Assembly (NCBI RefSeq): GCF_014648915.1
Contig: NZ_BMSA01000017.1
Coordinates: 162,418-226,417, forward strand
Source: Streptomyces phaeofaciens
Lineage (GTDB): Bacteria > Actinomycetota > Actinomycetes > Streptomycetales > Streptomycetaceae
DNA length: 64,000 nucleotides
Direction: 5' to 3'
Shown: piece by piece, positions 42,426 to 53,674 of the stretch
Position numbering within the stretch: the stretch's first letter is position 1
How the letters are laid out: each line of letters starts with the position of its first letter
Translations under genes and position numbers: made by a program
The notes under the pieces: model-generated
What the model was told of the DNA's origin: nothing
Databases searched by the model: none
What the model saw: the letters and a program-made list of their open reading frames with translations, nothing else

Positions 42426-43256
42426 TCAGCCCTTGGTGGCGCCGGCGGTGAGCCCGCCGACGAGCTGGCGCTCGGCGACGGAGTAGAAGGCCAGGGCGGG
42501 AACCATGGCGAGGACGAGATAGGCGAAGATCCGGGCGTACTCGGAGGAGTACTGGCCCTGGAACTGCTGCACACCGATCGGCAGCGTCCACCAGGTGGGC
42601 TCGTTGAAGACCAGCAGCGGCAGGAAGAAGTTGTTCCAGCTGGCCACCACGGCGAGCACGGAGACCGTGCCGAGTGCGGGCCGGGCCATGGGCAGCAGGA
42701 TCCGCCAGAAGAAGCCGAGCGGCCCGCAGCCGTCGAGGGTGGCCGCCTCCTCCAGCTCGGCCGGGATCTCCCGGAAGAACCCCCGCAGGATGACGATGGT
42801 CATCGGCAGCCCGAAGGCCGCCTGCGGCAGGATCACGCCGAGCGGGTTGTCCAGCAGGTCCATCGAGCGCAGCAGCAGGAACAGCGGCAGCGCCGCCACC
42901 GCGAAGGGGAACATCAGCCCCATCGTGAACAGCGTGAACAGCGTCTCCCGGCCGCGGAAGGCGAACCGGGCGAAGGAGAACGCGGCGAGCGCGGACACCG
43001 CGACCACCACCACCGTCGTACCGACCGCGATCAGCGTGCTGCTGCCGAGCAGTTGCCAGAACGAGCTCGAGCCGAGGATGTCGGTGTAGTTGCCGGTGAC
43101 CCAGGGGTCGGGCAGCCCGATGGGGTTGCGGGAGAGCTGGTCGGTGGACTTGAAGCCGGACAGCACGGCATAGACGAGGGGGACGGCCATCGCCACGCCG
43201 ACCACGGCGAGGACGAGGTGCAGCGGAAGGGTCCGGCCGGTCCTGCGGGCGCTCAC
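42426..43256 (-). CDS. Carbohydrate ABC transporter permease (MalG type)
   Basis: 276 residues from GTG 43256, overlapping the upstream stop (GTGA, 4 bases). Six helices. The EAA loop reads EIPAELEEAATLDGCGPLGF, which docks the ATPase. MalG-type end AGATKG is preserved. No ATPase gene is nearby; in Streptomyces the shared MsiK ATPase powers such importers. Third gene of the binding-protein/permease/permease operon. The cargo is probably xylo-oligosaccharide, from context. Confidence 0.94.
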   Translation of the reverse strand: MSARRTGRTLPLHLVLAVVGVAMAVPLVYAVLSGFKSTDQLSRNPIGLPDPWVTGNYTDILGSSSFWQLLGSSTLIAVGTTVVVVAVSALAAFSFARFAFRGRETLFTLFTMGLMFPFAVAALPLFLLLRSMDLLDNPLGVILPQAAFGLPMTIVILRGFFREIPAELEEAATLDGCGPLGFFWRILLPMARPALGTVSVLAVVASWNNFFLPLLVFNEPTWWTLPIGVQQFQGQYSSEYARIFAYLVLAMVPALAFYSVAERQLVGGLTAGATKG

Positions 43257-44248
43257 GAGCCGCCTCCTCGCATGGTCGTGGTGGCGCCCTCCAGGTCGCG
43301 GCGGAGCACGAACCGCTGGTAGGCGAGGGCGAAGACGAGGCTGATGCCGAACATGGCGACGCTGATCGCGCTGGCGTAGCCGACCTGGTAGCGCTTGAAG
43401 CCGTACTGGAACATGGTCACGGCCATCGTCTCCGAGTGATGGTCCGGACCGCCCGCGGTGACGATCCAGACCAGGTCGAAGAGCTGGATCGAGCCGATCA
43501 CGGAGAGGAAGACGCTGATGCGCAGGGTCGGCGCGAGCAACGGCAGGGTGACATGCCGGAACCGCTGCCAGGGACCGGCCCCGTCGATCAGCGCGGCCTC
43601 GGTCAACTCGGCCGGGATGGACTGGAGTCCGGCCAGGTAGAGCATCATGTGGAAGCCGAAGTACTTCCACGTCATGACCAGGAAGAGCGTGGCCATGACG
43701 GTGTCGGGGTCGGCGAACCACTGCCCGCCGAGCCCGTCCAGGCCGAACGTGCCGAGCAGTTGGTCGGCGAGCCCGTCGTCCGGCGCGAAGATCATGCCGA
43801 ACAGCACACCGGTGATCGCCTCGGACAGGATGTACGGCGCGAAGAACAGCATCCGGTACACGGCCCGGCCCCTGATCCGCTGGTTGAGCGCCACCGCCAG
43901 GGCCAGCGCGAACGGCAGCTGGAGCACGAGCGAGAGCGCCACCAGGACCAGACAGCGCCACAGGTCGCCGAGGAACACCGGGTCCTGGAAGAGCCGGGTG
44001 AAGTTGTCGCCGCCGATGAAGTCCTCGGGCATGCCGAAGCCGCCCCAGCGGAAGAACGCGGCGTACACCGCGAACAGCATCGGCAGCAGGACGAGGGTGC
44101 CGAACAGCACCAGGGCGGGCACCTGGAAGCCGACGGCGGTGAGCCAGTGCAGCACCCGCCGCCGTGTCCGGCCGGCCGCCGCGGTGGCCGGCGGCGGCCG
44201 GTCGGCGCCGGGGGTGCTGCGCTTGTCCGGGAGGAAGGTGGAGGTCAT
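43253..44248 (-). CDS. Sugar ABC transporter permease (MalF type)
   Basis: 331 residues from ATG 44248. Six membrane helices after a 30-residue Pro-rich leader. The EAA loop is SIPAELTEAALIDGAGPWQR. The opening LHWLTAVGFQVPALVLFGTL and the RVYRMLFFAPYI-like segment (AVYRMLFFAPYILSEAITGV) are typical of UgpA/MalF-like permeases. It starts 44 bases after the binding protein stop and is coupled to the second permease. Confidence 0.94.
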   Translation of the reverse strand: MTSTFLPDKRSTPGADRPPPATAAAGRTRRRVLHWLTAVGFQVPALVLFGTLVLLPMLFAVYAAFFRWGGFGMPEDFIGGDNFTRLFQDPVFLGDLWRCLVLVALSLVLQLPFALALAVALNQRIRGRAVYRMLFFAPYILSEAITGVLFGMIFAPDDGLADQLLGTFGLDGLGGQWFADPDTVMATLFLVMTWKYFGFHMMLYLAGLQSIPAELTEAALIDGAGPWQRFRHVTLPLLAPTLRISVFLSVIGSIQLFDLVWIVTAGGPDHHSETMAVTMFQYGFKRYQVGYASAISVAMFGISLVFALAYQRFVLRRDLEGATTTMRGGGS

Positions 44249-44292
44249 CGGCTGCCGCCCCGCTCCCTTGGGGAAGGTGAGGTCATCGCCGG

Positions 44293-45585
44293 CTACTGCT
44301 CTTCCTTCGCGACCTTGGTGATCGACTCGGCGACCTGCTGCGCCGACTTGGACCCCGCTATCAGCCCGGCCACACTGTCGTTGACCTCCTGCCCGACGGC
44401 CGGCGCGTACGCCTGGTCCAGATACAGCTGGAACCCGGTGGCGGCCTTCAACTGCGTCTGTACGGCGGACAGGTTGGGGTCGGTGAGCGCGCTCTCGGCG
44501 GCCGGTACGACGGGCAGGACACCGGTCTTCTTGACGAGCTCGGTGTCCGTGGTCGCCGAGGCGAAGAACTCCAGGAAGTCGACGGCCGCCTGCGGGGCGC
44601 CCTTGCGCAGGGCGTGTCCGCCGCCCCCGCCGAACACCTCGGTGAGCGCGCCCTGGCCGCCCTCGACCGCGGGGAACGGGAAGAACCCGAGGTCGTCGCC
44701 GAGCCCCTTGCCCGCGTCGGCCTCCACCACCGGCGCCCACTGGCCCATCAGTTCCATGGCCGCCTTGCCGTTGCCCATGGTGGCGGCCTGGCCCGTGGGG
44801 GTGCTGTAGGCGGCGCCGAGGAAGCCCTTCTGGAACGGCTGGAGGTCGACCAGTTCCTGGAGGTGCTGGCCGGCCTGGACGAACCCGTCCCCGGTGAAGT
44901 CCTTGTCCTCGTCGGCCTTGCGCAGGGCGTCGATCCCGGCGGTGCGCATGGCGAGGTAGGCCCAGTAGTACATGCCCGGCCACTTCTCCTTGCCGGCCAG
45001 GGCGAGCGGGGTGATCCCGGCGGACTTCAGTTTGCGCACCGCGTCCAGGAAGCCGCTCCAGGTGGTCGGGGGCGCGCCGACCCCGGCCTTGTCGAAGAGG
45101 GCCTTGTTGTACCAGAAGCCGATCATGCCGATGTCGAACGGGACGCCGTAGACCTTCTCGTCGAGGAGGTACGGCTCGCGGGAGACCGGCAGCAGGGCGT
45201 CCCCCCACCCCTTGGTCCGGTCGGTCAGGTCCTCGACCAGCCCGGCGTCGACCTGCTGCCGCAGAACGCCGCCGCCCCAGGTGTGGAAGATGTCGGGCAG
45301 CTTCCCGGAGGCGGTCAGCGCGGTCATCTTCGACTTGTAGGGATCGTTCTCCAGCTGAATGATCTTGATTTTGACCTTGGGGTTCTGAGCCTCGAACTGC
45401 TTGGCGAGACCGGCCCAGACGTCTTTGGTCGGCTGGGTGGTGGAGATGTTCCACCACTCGATCGTGGTCGTCCCGGACGACCCTCCGTCCGAGTCGCCGC
45501 CGCAGCCGCTCAGTGCCGTCATGCCCACACCGGCCGCGGCGGAGGCCGCCAGGAAGCCGCGGCGGGAGAGTGCCGGGTCGCCCAT
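44293..45585 (-). CDS. Sugar-binding lipoprotein of ABC importer (family 1)
   Basis: 430 residues from ATG 45585; an adjacent ATG at 45588 is only three bases from the AAGGAG site, so 45585 is preferred. Leader with twin Arg (8-9) and lipobox LSGC (Cys28); thus Tat-type or Sec lipoprotein. Mature SBP_bac_1 fold (TTTIEWWNISTTQPTKDVWA and KLPDIFHTWGGGVLRQQV). Binding-protein of the operon with both permeases; likely binds xylo-oligosaccharides, consistent with a BxlE-like role, but the cargo is inferred from the xylanase. Confidence 0.93.
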   Translation of the reverse strand: MGDPALSRRGFLAASAAAGVGMTALSGCGGDSDGGSSGTTTIEWWNISTTQPTKDVWAGLAKQFEAQNPKVKIKIIQLENDPYKSKMTALTASGKLPDIFHTWGGGVLRQQVDAGLVEDLTDRTKGWGDALLPVSREPYLLDEKVYGVPFDIGMIGFWYNKALFDKAGVGAPPTTWSGFLDAVRKLKSAGITPLALAGKEKWPGMYYWAYLAMRTAGIDALRKADEDKDFTGDGFVQAGQHLQELVDLQPFQKGFLGAAYSTPTGQAATMGNGKAAMELMGQWAPVVEADAGKGLGDDLGFFPFPAVEGGQGALTEVFGGGGGHALRKGAPQAAVDFLEFFASATTDTELVKKTGVLPVVPAAESALTDPNLSAVQTQLKAATGFQLYLDQAYAPAVGQEVNDSVAGLIAGSKSAQQVAESITKVAKEEQ

Positions 45586-45605
45586 CATGCGCTCCTTGAA
45601 GAGAT

Positions 45606-45637
45606 CGAAAGTTTCGGTCCAGATCCAGAAAGCTTCG
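45606..45637. promoter_or_regulatory. Twin LacI-type operators upstream of the binding-protein gene
   Basis: CGAAAGTTTCG (45606-45616) is a perfect dyad around a central G. AGAAAGCTTCG (45627-45637) matches it at 9 of 11 positions and its centre lies exactly 21 bases away, two helical turns. The pair sits 21-52 bases upstream of the start codon, in the likely promoter. CGAA/TTCG dyads are known targets of LacI-type xylan repressors in Streptomyces. Confidence 0.7.
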
Positions 45638-45639
45638 CT

Positions 45640-46036
45640 GCTGCCGCACCCTAGAGACACCCTCCGATGGGTGGCAACCCCTTGAACGCAGGGAATCCAC
45701 CGGCCTGCCCCACGACGGACAGGAAGGGGAGCAGACCGGAGGTCCGAAACATTCGAAGCAAGCGACGATCCTTACGGAGCACTTCACCGGCGGCGGTCAC
45801 CTCCCGACCACGCAGACCGGCCACGGACCCGACCCCGGAACGACCCCGGAACGGCCCCGGAACCGGCCACGAAGCCGGGCGCGCGATCAGCCACGGAACC
45901 GGCCAGTCTTAACGGAAGCTTGACGCCCGTTGGCCCCTCATCCGTGGGCCCTGACGTCACTCTCCGCTTACGCTGGTGCCGCCGTCCGCTTGATGGCCAC
46001 ACCCGCACCCCTGTGCCACACCTCAGGAGCCCGCCG
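45640..46036. other. Divergent intergenic region before the APC permease gene
   Basis: Apart from the distal CGAAA dyad nothing definite is seen. GC-rich imperfect repeats of ACCCCGGAAC type occupy about 45830-45870. The sequence from 45905 (TTAACGGAAGCTTGACGCCC) could hold the permease promoter, but no consensus pair with correct spacing was found, and no known riboswitch pattern was recognised. Confidence 0.4.
45745..45755. promoter_or_regulatory. Third, distal copy of the CGAAA-N-TTTCG dyad
   Basis: CGAAACATTCG has CGAA at one end and TTCG at the other and matches 9 of 11 positions of the proximal site, 139 bases further upstream. It may be an auxiliary site for looping by a tetrameric repressor. 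Confidence 0.45.
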
Positions 46037-47989
46037 ATGGCCACCACCGAGCACCCACCGCCCAGTCGCCTGCGGGCCTGGATGCTGGAGGGCCTGTCCG
46101 ACATGGGCAAAGGCACCCGGCACGGCGCACGGACCGAGCCGGAGCCGACCGCGCACAAGGGCCAGCGGTGGTGGCGCGTCATGTGCCTGACCGGTGTCGA
46201 CTACTTCTCCACCCTCGGCTACCAGCCCGGCATCGCGGCCCTCGCGGCCGGCCTGCTGTCACCCATTGCGACCATCGTGCTGGTGATCGTCACGCTGGCC
46301 GGCGCCCTGCCCGTGTACCGCAGGGTGGCCGAGGAGAGCCCACGCGGCGAGGGCTCGATCGCGATGCTGGAGCGGCTGCTCTCGTTCTGGCAGGGCAAGC
46401 TGTTCGTGCTGACCCTGCTGGGCTTCGCGGCCACCGACTTCCTGATCACCATCACCCTGTCCGCGGCGGACGCCTCCACCCACCTCGTCGAGAACCCGCA
46501 CCTGGCCGACGCCCTGCAGGACAAGCAGATGATCATCACGTTGACCCTGGTGGCCCTGCTCGGCGCGGTCTTCCTCAAGGGCTTCCTGGAGGCCATCGGC
46601 GTCGCGGTCGCCCTGGTGGGCGTCTATCTCGCGCTCAACGTCGTCGTGGTCGTCGTCGGCCTGTGGCACGTCGCCACCGCCGGGCACGTCATCACCGACT
46701 GGTCGAGCGCCCTGACCGCCGAGCACGGAAACGTCTTCGCGATGATCGGCGTGGCCCTGATCGTCTTCCCGAAGCTCGCCCTCGGCCTGTCCGGCTTCGA
46801 GACCGGCGTCGCCGTCATGCCGCACGTCCAGGGCGACCCGGACGACACCGAGGAACGGCCGGCCGGCCGGATCCGGGACACCAGGAAGCTGCTCACCACC
46901 GCCGCCCTGATCATGAGCGTCTTCCTGATCGCCACCAGCTTCATCACCACCCTGCTGATCCCGGAGAAGGAGTTCGAGTCCGGCGGCCAGGCCAACGGGC
47001 GCGCGCTGGCCTACCTCGCCCACGAGTACCTGGGCAACGCCTTCGGCACGGTCTACGACGTCTCCACGATCGCCATCCTGTGGTTCGCCGGTGCCTCCGC
47101 GATGGCCGGCCTGCTCAACCTGATGCCCCGCTACCTCCCCCGCTACGGCATGGCCCCGCACTGGGCGCGCGCGGTACGCCCCATGGTCATCGTCTTCACC
47201 CTGGTCGCCTTCCTGGTCACCTGGATCTTCGACGCCGACGTCGACGCGCAGGGCGGCGCCTACGCCACCGGTGTCCTGGTGCTGATCAGCTCCGCCGCGA
47301 TCGCGGTGACCATCGCCGCCCACAAGGCCGGCCAGCGCGCCTGGACCGTCGCCTTCGCGGTGATCTCGGCGGTGTTCCTCTACACGACGGTCGTGAACGT
47401 CATCGAGCGCCCCGACGGCGTGAAGATCGGCGCCTGCTTCATCGCCGGCATCATCCTGGTCTCCCTGCTCTCCCGTCTGGCCCGCGCCTTCGAGCTGCGC
47501 GTGACCAGCGTGACGCTCGACCCCATGGCGGAACGTTTCATCCGGGACATGGCCAGCCGCAAGATCCGGTTCATCGCCAACGAGCCCGACCAGCGGGACA
47601 AGGCGGAGTACCGCGAGAAGATCGAGCAGATCCGCGAGGACAACGACATCCCGGGCGAGGACTTCGTCTTCGTCGAGGTCACGGTCCTCGACCCCTCCGA
47701 GTTCGAGGCGGGCCTGACCGTGCGCGGCGAGGTCCTCCACAACCGCTACCGCGTCCTCACCCTGGAGTCCTCCTCCATCCCCAACGCCCTGGCCGCCCTG
47801 CTCCTGCACACCCGCGACACCACCGGCCGCACCCCGCACATCTACTTCGAGTGGACCGAGGGCAACCCGTTCGCCAACTTCCTGCGCTTCTTCCTCTTCG
47901 GCCAGGGCGAGGTCGCCCCGGTCACCCGAGAGGTCCTCCGCGAGGCAGAACCGAACCGCACCCGCCGCCCACGCGTACATACGGGCTGA
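46037..47989 (+). CDS. APC-superfamily permease with long C-terminal cytoplasmic domain
   Basis: 650 residues from ATG 46037 (AGGAG eight bases upstream). Twelve or so helices between residues 48 and 510, starting WWRVMCLTGVDYFSTLGYQP GIAALAAG. About 140 soluble residues follow (RFIRDMASRKIRFIANEPDQ, then FVFVEVTVLDPSEFEAGLTV). The architecture, APC core plus a cytoplasmic tail, recalls KimA-type potassium importers as well as amino-acid permeases; the sequence does not decide. Single gene, followed by a 17-bp tandem repeat. Confidence 0.87.
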   Translation: MATTEHPPPSRLRAWMLEGLSDMGKGTRHGARTEPEPTAHKGQRWWRVMCLTGVDYFSTLGYQPGIAALAAGLLSPIATIVLVIVTLAGALPVYRRVAEESPRGEGSIAMLERLLSFWQGKLFVLTLLGFAATDFLITITLSAADASTHLVENPHLADALQDKQMIITLTLVALLGAVFLKGFLEAIGVAVALVGVYLALNVVVVVVGLWHVATAGHVITDWSSALTAEHGNVFAMIGVALIVFPKLALGLSGFETGVAVMPHVQGDPDDTEERPAGRIRDTRKLLTTAALIMSVFLIATSFITTLLIPEKEFESGGQANGRALAYLAHEYLGNAFGTVYDVSTIAILWFAGASAMAGLLNLMPRYLPRYGMAPHWARAVRPMVIVFTLVAFLVTWIFDADVDAQGGAYATGVLVLISSAAIAVTIAAHKAGQRAWTVAFAVISAVFLYTTVVNVIERPDGVKIGACFIAGIILVSLLSRLARAFELRVTSVTLDPMAERFIRDMASRKIRFIANEPDQRDKAEYREKIEQIREDNDIPGEDFVFVEVTVLDPSEFEAGLTVRGEVLHNRYRVLTLESSSIPNALAALLLHTRDTTGRTPHIYFEWTEGNPFANFLRFFLFGQGEVAPVTREVLREAEPNRTRRPRVHTG

Positions 47990-47995
47990 GCGGGG

Positions 47996-48165
47996 CCCGG
48001 ACGGACGGCAGGCCCCGACGGGCAGCAGGCCCGGACGGACGGCAGGCCCGGACGGACGGCAGGCCCGGACGGACGGCAGGCCCGGACGGACGGCAGGCCC
48101 GGACGGACGGCAGGCCCGGACGGACGGCAGGCCCGGACGGATGGCAGGCCCGGACGGACGGGGGG
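47996..48165. repeat. 17-bp tandem repeat, ten units
   Basis: Ten head-to-tail units of CCCGGACGGACGGCAGG, exact in units 1 and 3-8 (start positions 47996, 48030, 48047, 48064, 48081, 48098, 48115). Units 2, 9 and 10 differ by a few bases. A 17-bp period cannot preserve a reading frame, and the array begins just after the permease stop, so it is non-coding. Unit identity suggests recent expansion by slippage. Confidence 0.92.
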
Positions 48166-48268
48166 CCGATGATGAGCGGGGGCCCGGACAGGCCCGGACG
48201 GGCGACGGGCCGGTGGCGGGTGAACCCCGCGTCGGCCAGCCCTCGCCCGCGGCCCTATCGTGACCGGC

Positions 48269-48664
48269 ATGCAGTCCTACACAATCGGCCAGGCGGCACG
48301 GCTGCTCGGCGTGAGTCCCGACACCGCGCGCCGCTGGGCCGACGCGGGCCGGATGGCGACCCACCGCGACGAATCCGGGCGACGCCTCATCGACGGCAAG
48401 GACCTCGCCGCGTTCTCCGTGGAACTCGCCAGGGCGGACACCACGGACGAGGACCCCTCGTACACCTCGGTCCGCAACGCCTTCCCCGGGATCGTCACCG
48501 CGATCAAACTGGGCGATGTCGCCGCCCAGGTCGAGATCCAGGCCGGCCCGCACCGCCTGGTCTCCCTGCTGACCAGGGAAGCCGTCGAGGAACTGGGCCT
48601 GGAGGTCGGCATGGAAGCCACGGCCCGCGTCAAGTCGACGAACGTCCACATCGACCGCGTCTGA
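48269..48664 (+). CDS. MerR-type HTH protein with a TOBE (molybdate-binding) domain
   Basis: 131 residues from ATG 48269; a GTG at 48260 adds three residues. Neither has a clear ribosome site, so a leaderless mRNA is possible. Residues 1-55 are an excisionase/MerR-like HTH (YTIGQAARLLGVSPDTARRW). Residues 66-129 are one TOBE/Mop domain (SVRNAFPGIVTAIKLGDVAA and LTREAVEELGLEVGMEATAR). It would sense molybdate or tungstate and bind DNA. A di-TOBE protein follows 115 bases on. No modABC transporter is in the window. Confidence 0.9.
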   Translation: MQSYTIGQAARLLGVSPDTARRWADAGRMATHRDESGRRLIDGKDLAAFSVELARADTTDEDPSYTSVRNAFPGIVTAIKLGDVAAQVEIQAGPHRLVSLLTREAVEELGLEVGMEATARVKSTNVHIDRV

Positions 48665-48779
48665 ACCCCACCGCACCACCCCCGCGGCTCCTCGTACGAC
48701 GCACACCGCACGCGACGCACACCGCCGCAAACCCACGCATGACCGTTACAGGACCTCGCCGGTCCTACGGTGGACGACC

Positions 48780-49199
48780 ATGACCCTGAGCATCCGCAAC
48801 CAGCTTCCCGGCACCGTCACCACCATCACCCCCGGCGAGGTGATGGCCACCGTGGGCATCCGTCTCACCGGCGGTCAGACCCTCACCGCCGCCATCACCC
48901 TGGAGGCCGTGACCGAACTCGGCCTCGCCCCGGGCTCCGCCGTCCGGGCCCTGGTGAAGTCGACCGAGGTCGCCCTCGCCACCGGCCCGGTCGAGGGCCT
49001 GTCGATCCGCAACCAGCTCCCCGGCACGGTCACCGACCTCGCCACCGGCGGCGCGATGGCCTCGGTCAAGCTGTCCGTCGACGGCGGCTCACTGACCGCG
49101 GCCGTCACCCGTGAGGCCGTCGAGGACCTGGCCCTCACCGTCGGCTCCCGCGCCGTCGCCCTGATCAAGTCGACCGAGGTGTCCCTGGCCACGGCGTGA
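48780..49199 (+). CDS. Di-TOBE molybdate/tungstate-binding protein (Mop type)
   Basis: 139 residues from ATG 48780. Two TOBE units in tandem: residues 1-68 and 73-139, both opening LSIRNQLPGTVT, with a mirrored ending (VRALVKSTEVALATG and AVALIKSTEVSLATA). This is the molbindin design that stores or buffers oxyanions as a hexamer or trimer. It has no HTH. It is placed right after the HTH-TOBE gene, so the two may act together in molybdate homeostasis. A strong terminator follows. Confidence 0.93.
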   Translation: MTLSIRNQLPGTVTTITPGEVMATVGIRLTGGQTLTAAITLEAVTELGLAPGSAVRALVKSTEVALATGPVEGLSIRNQLPGTVTDLATGGAMASVKLSVDGGSLTAAVTREAVEDLALTVGSRAVALIKSTEVSLATA

Positions 49200-49202
49200 G
49201 AC

Positions 49203-49243
49203 ACCGAGGGCTCCCGTCCGCACCGCGGAAGGGAGCCCTCGGT
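49203..49243. terminator. Terminator between di-TOBE gene and gcvP
   Basis: ACCGAGGGCTCCC (49203-49215) pairs perfectly with 49231-49243 over a 15-base loop. It lies between the convergent stop codons at 49199 and 49255 and can serve both strands. Confidence 0.85.
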
Positions 49244-49254
49244 CATCGTGTGTC

Positions 49255-52140
<2,886 letters not shown>

Positions 52141-52214
52141 GCGGAGGCCTCCTGGTCTGACACGACCTTCGAGGGGCACCACGGCGCGGGTACCCGGACG
52201 GCCTCCCCCTCTGT

Positions 52215-52410
52215 CATCTCAACCTGAGAGTTTCACCGGCCGCCCACGGAGGGCAGCCGGCTTTCACCGTCGGTGAGAGCGGAAGCCGTCGACACCCGCT
52301 CTGCTTTCCAGAGTGACCTCGTCCGTGCGGTACGTGGGCCTGAGAGATTCCGGGGAGGATTTGCTCCTTCGGCGCCTCCGGTGATGTCCGGAGGACTCTC
52401 CCGCACGGGG
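52215..52410 (-). promoter_or_regulatory. Tandem glycine riboswitch controlling gcvP
   Basis: Read on the minus strand, aptamer 1 begins near 52406 with GCGGGAGAGTCC, has GGCGCCGAAGGAGCAA and ends CTCTCAGGCCC. Aptamer 2 has ACTCTGGAAAGCAGAGCGGG, CACCGACGGTGAAAGCCGG and ends GGTGAAACTCTCAGGT near 52220. These are the conserved cores of the glycine class, two aptamers joined by a short linker. Glycine binding is expected to turn on gcvP, as in other bacteria. The leader ends about 75 bases before the start codon. Confidence 0.95.
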
Positions 52411-52527
52411 TCAGCAGCCGTTGCCAGACTACCAGCGAGGTCAACGGCACCTCTTTCGAGTGGCCGGGCGTCCCAATGTGCTCTTTTGTAGTGCTTACGG
52501 ATGAGTTTGCGACCATGTGGAGGGCCC

Positions 52528-52899
52528 GTGCAGACCGACATCGATCCGCGCAACCTGATCGGCCGCAAGGCGTTCGACCGCAACGGCACCAAGATCGGCA
52601 CCGTCGACGAGGTCTATCTCGACGACGCGACCGGCGTGCCCGAGTGGGCGGCCATACGCACCGGCCTCTTCTCCCGGGACGCCTTCGTGCCCCTGGAGCC
52701 CAGCGAGCTGATCGAGGGCACCCTCCACGTCCCCTTCGACCGGTCCCTGATCAAGGACGCCCCGGACTTCGGCGTGGGCCGCCACCTCTCCCCCGACCAG
52801 GAACTCCAGCTCTACCACCACTACGGCCTCGACGTGGCCGCCCCTCCCCCGCTCCCGGACCACGACTTCGGCCGCCTGGCGGGCGGGGACGACAGCTGA
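52528..52899 (+). CDS. PRC-barrel domain protein
   Basis: 123 residues from GTG 52528 (GGAGG five bases upstream); an ATG at 52501 is in frame but lacks a site. A single PRC-barrel beta domain: NLIGRKAFDRNGTKIGTVDE, VYLDDATGVPEWAAIRTGLF and FVPLEPSELIEGTLHVPFDR. The C-terminal part (HLSPDQELQLYHHYGLD) is a conserved feature of actinobacterial stand-alone PRC proteins. Such domains bind RNA, ribosomes or membrane photosystems; here unknown. It is divergent from gcvP. Confidence 0.9.
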   Translation: MQTDIDPRNLIGRKAFDRNGTKIGTVDEVYLDDATGVPEWAAIRTGLFSRDAFVPLEPSELIEGTLHVPFDRSLIKDAPDFGVGRHLSPDQELQLYHHYGLDVAAPPPLPDHDFGRLAGGDDS

Positions 52900-53111
52900 G
52901 CGGAGAGGGCCGAGCGGCCGACGATCCAAGCGCCCGGCGATCCGGGCAGCTCCGGGCCGGGCGGCCGACGATGTGGGCAGCGCCGAGCCGGGCGGGCAGA
53001 GCGGAGCCGGAGGCACCCAGCGGGCGGAGCTGAGCCGGCCGAGCAGAGCCGGGAAGGGCCGGCAGGGCCGGAGCCGAGAAGCGCCGCCCGGAGCCGGTCC
53101 CGGCCCAGCCG
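52900..53111. other. Low-complexity GC-rich intergenic segment
   Basis: About 210 bases of degenerate GCCGGGCGG and GAGCCGG motifs (for example GGCCGACGAT at 52918 and again at 52962). No gene, terminator or promoter could be supported. Confidence 0.5.
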
Positions 53112-53621
53112 TCAGCCGCAGGCCCGTATCAGCGCGGTGAGCAGCCCGGCCGGGTCGTACAGCGGTCGGGCGCCGTCGGTGACGACTCTGCGCGTACCGG
53201 CGTCGACCGGGTCGGTGCGCGCCCAGGCCGTCGAGGTGACGCCCAGCTCGACCTCAAGACCGCCCGCGGTGGCGTGCCGCCATTCGGTGACCGGCCCCCA
53301 CGCCTGAACCCGGATCACCTCTCCCAGACGAAGCTCACGCACCCGCGCGCCGTCCTCGCCGTACCCGGACGGCTCCGTCGTGAGCAGGACGAGATCCACG
53401 TCGGAGTCCGGACCCGCCGTCCCCCGCGCACAGGATCCGACCAGCAGCAACCCCACGACGTCACTCCGGTTCGCGGCCCAACGGGTCACCCGCTCCACCA
53501 CCTCCCGCCGCTCGGCCTCCCGCTCCGCCTCCCGCCCGGCTGACAACCCTGCGGCGGGCCGCACGCACCGATCACCCCGAAGATCCATCCCGTTCTCCCC
53601 GCTCTCCTCCAGCACGGCCAC
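53112..53621 (-). CDS. Nucleotidyltransferase-fold protein (MNT-like)
   Basis: 169 residues from GTG 53621; an ATG at 53588 also has a good site (GGGGAG). The pol-beta nucleotidyltransferase signature is LLLVGSCARGTAGPDSDVDL with the metal-binding Asp pair (SDVDL). The rest (EVIRVQAWGPVTEWRHATAG) resembles minimal nucleotidyltransferases. MNT proteins AMPylate HEPN toxins, but there is no HEPN gene adjacent. More probably a free-standing transferase of unknown substrate. Confidence 0.85.
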   Translation of the reverse strand: MAVLEESGENGMDLRGDRCVRPAAGLSAGREAEREAERREVVERVTRWAANRSDVVGLLLVGSCARGTAGPDSDVDLVLLTTEPSGYGEDGARVRELRLGEVIRVQAWGPVTEWRHATAGGLEVELGVTSTAWARTDPVDAGTRRVVTDGARPLYDPAGLLTALIRACG

Positions 53622-53674
53622 TCCCCGTCACTCCACGCCCATGAACTTTCACTCTATGTAACGGGGGGCTCGGA

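Noticed and set aside
45905..46036. A c-di-AMP or other riboswitch before the APC permease
   Set aside because: No conserved aptamer core could be recognised in the leader.
47996..48165. Possible CRISPR array
   Set aside because: Direct repeats are contiguous with no spacers and no cas gene is present.
53112..53621. HEPN-MNT toxin-antitoxin module
   Set aside because: An MNT-like nucleotidyltransferase is present but no HEPN gene lies on either side; the neighbours are PRC-barrel and dinB.
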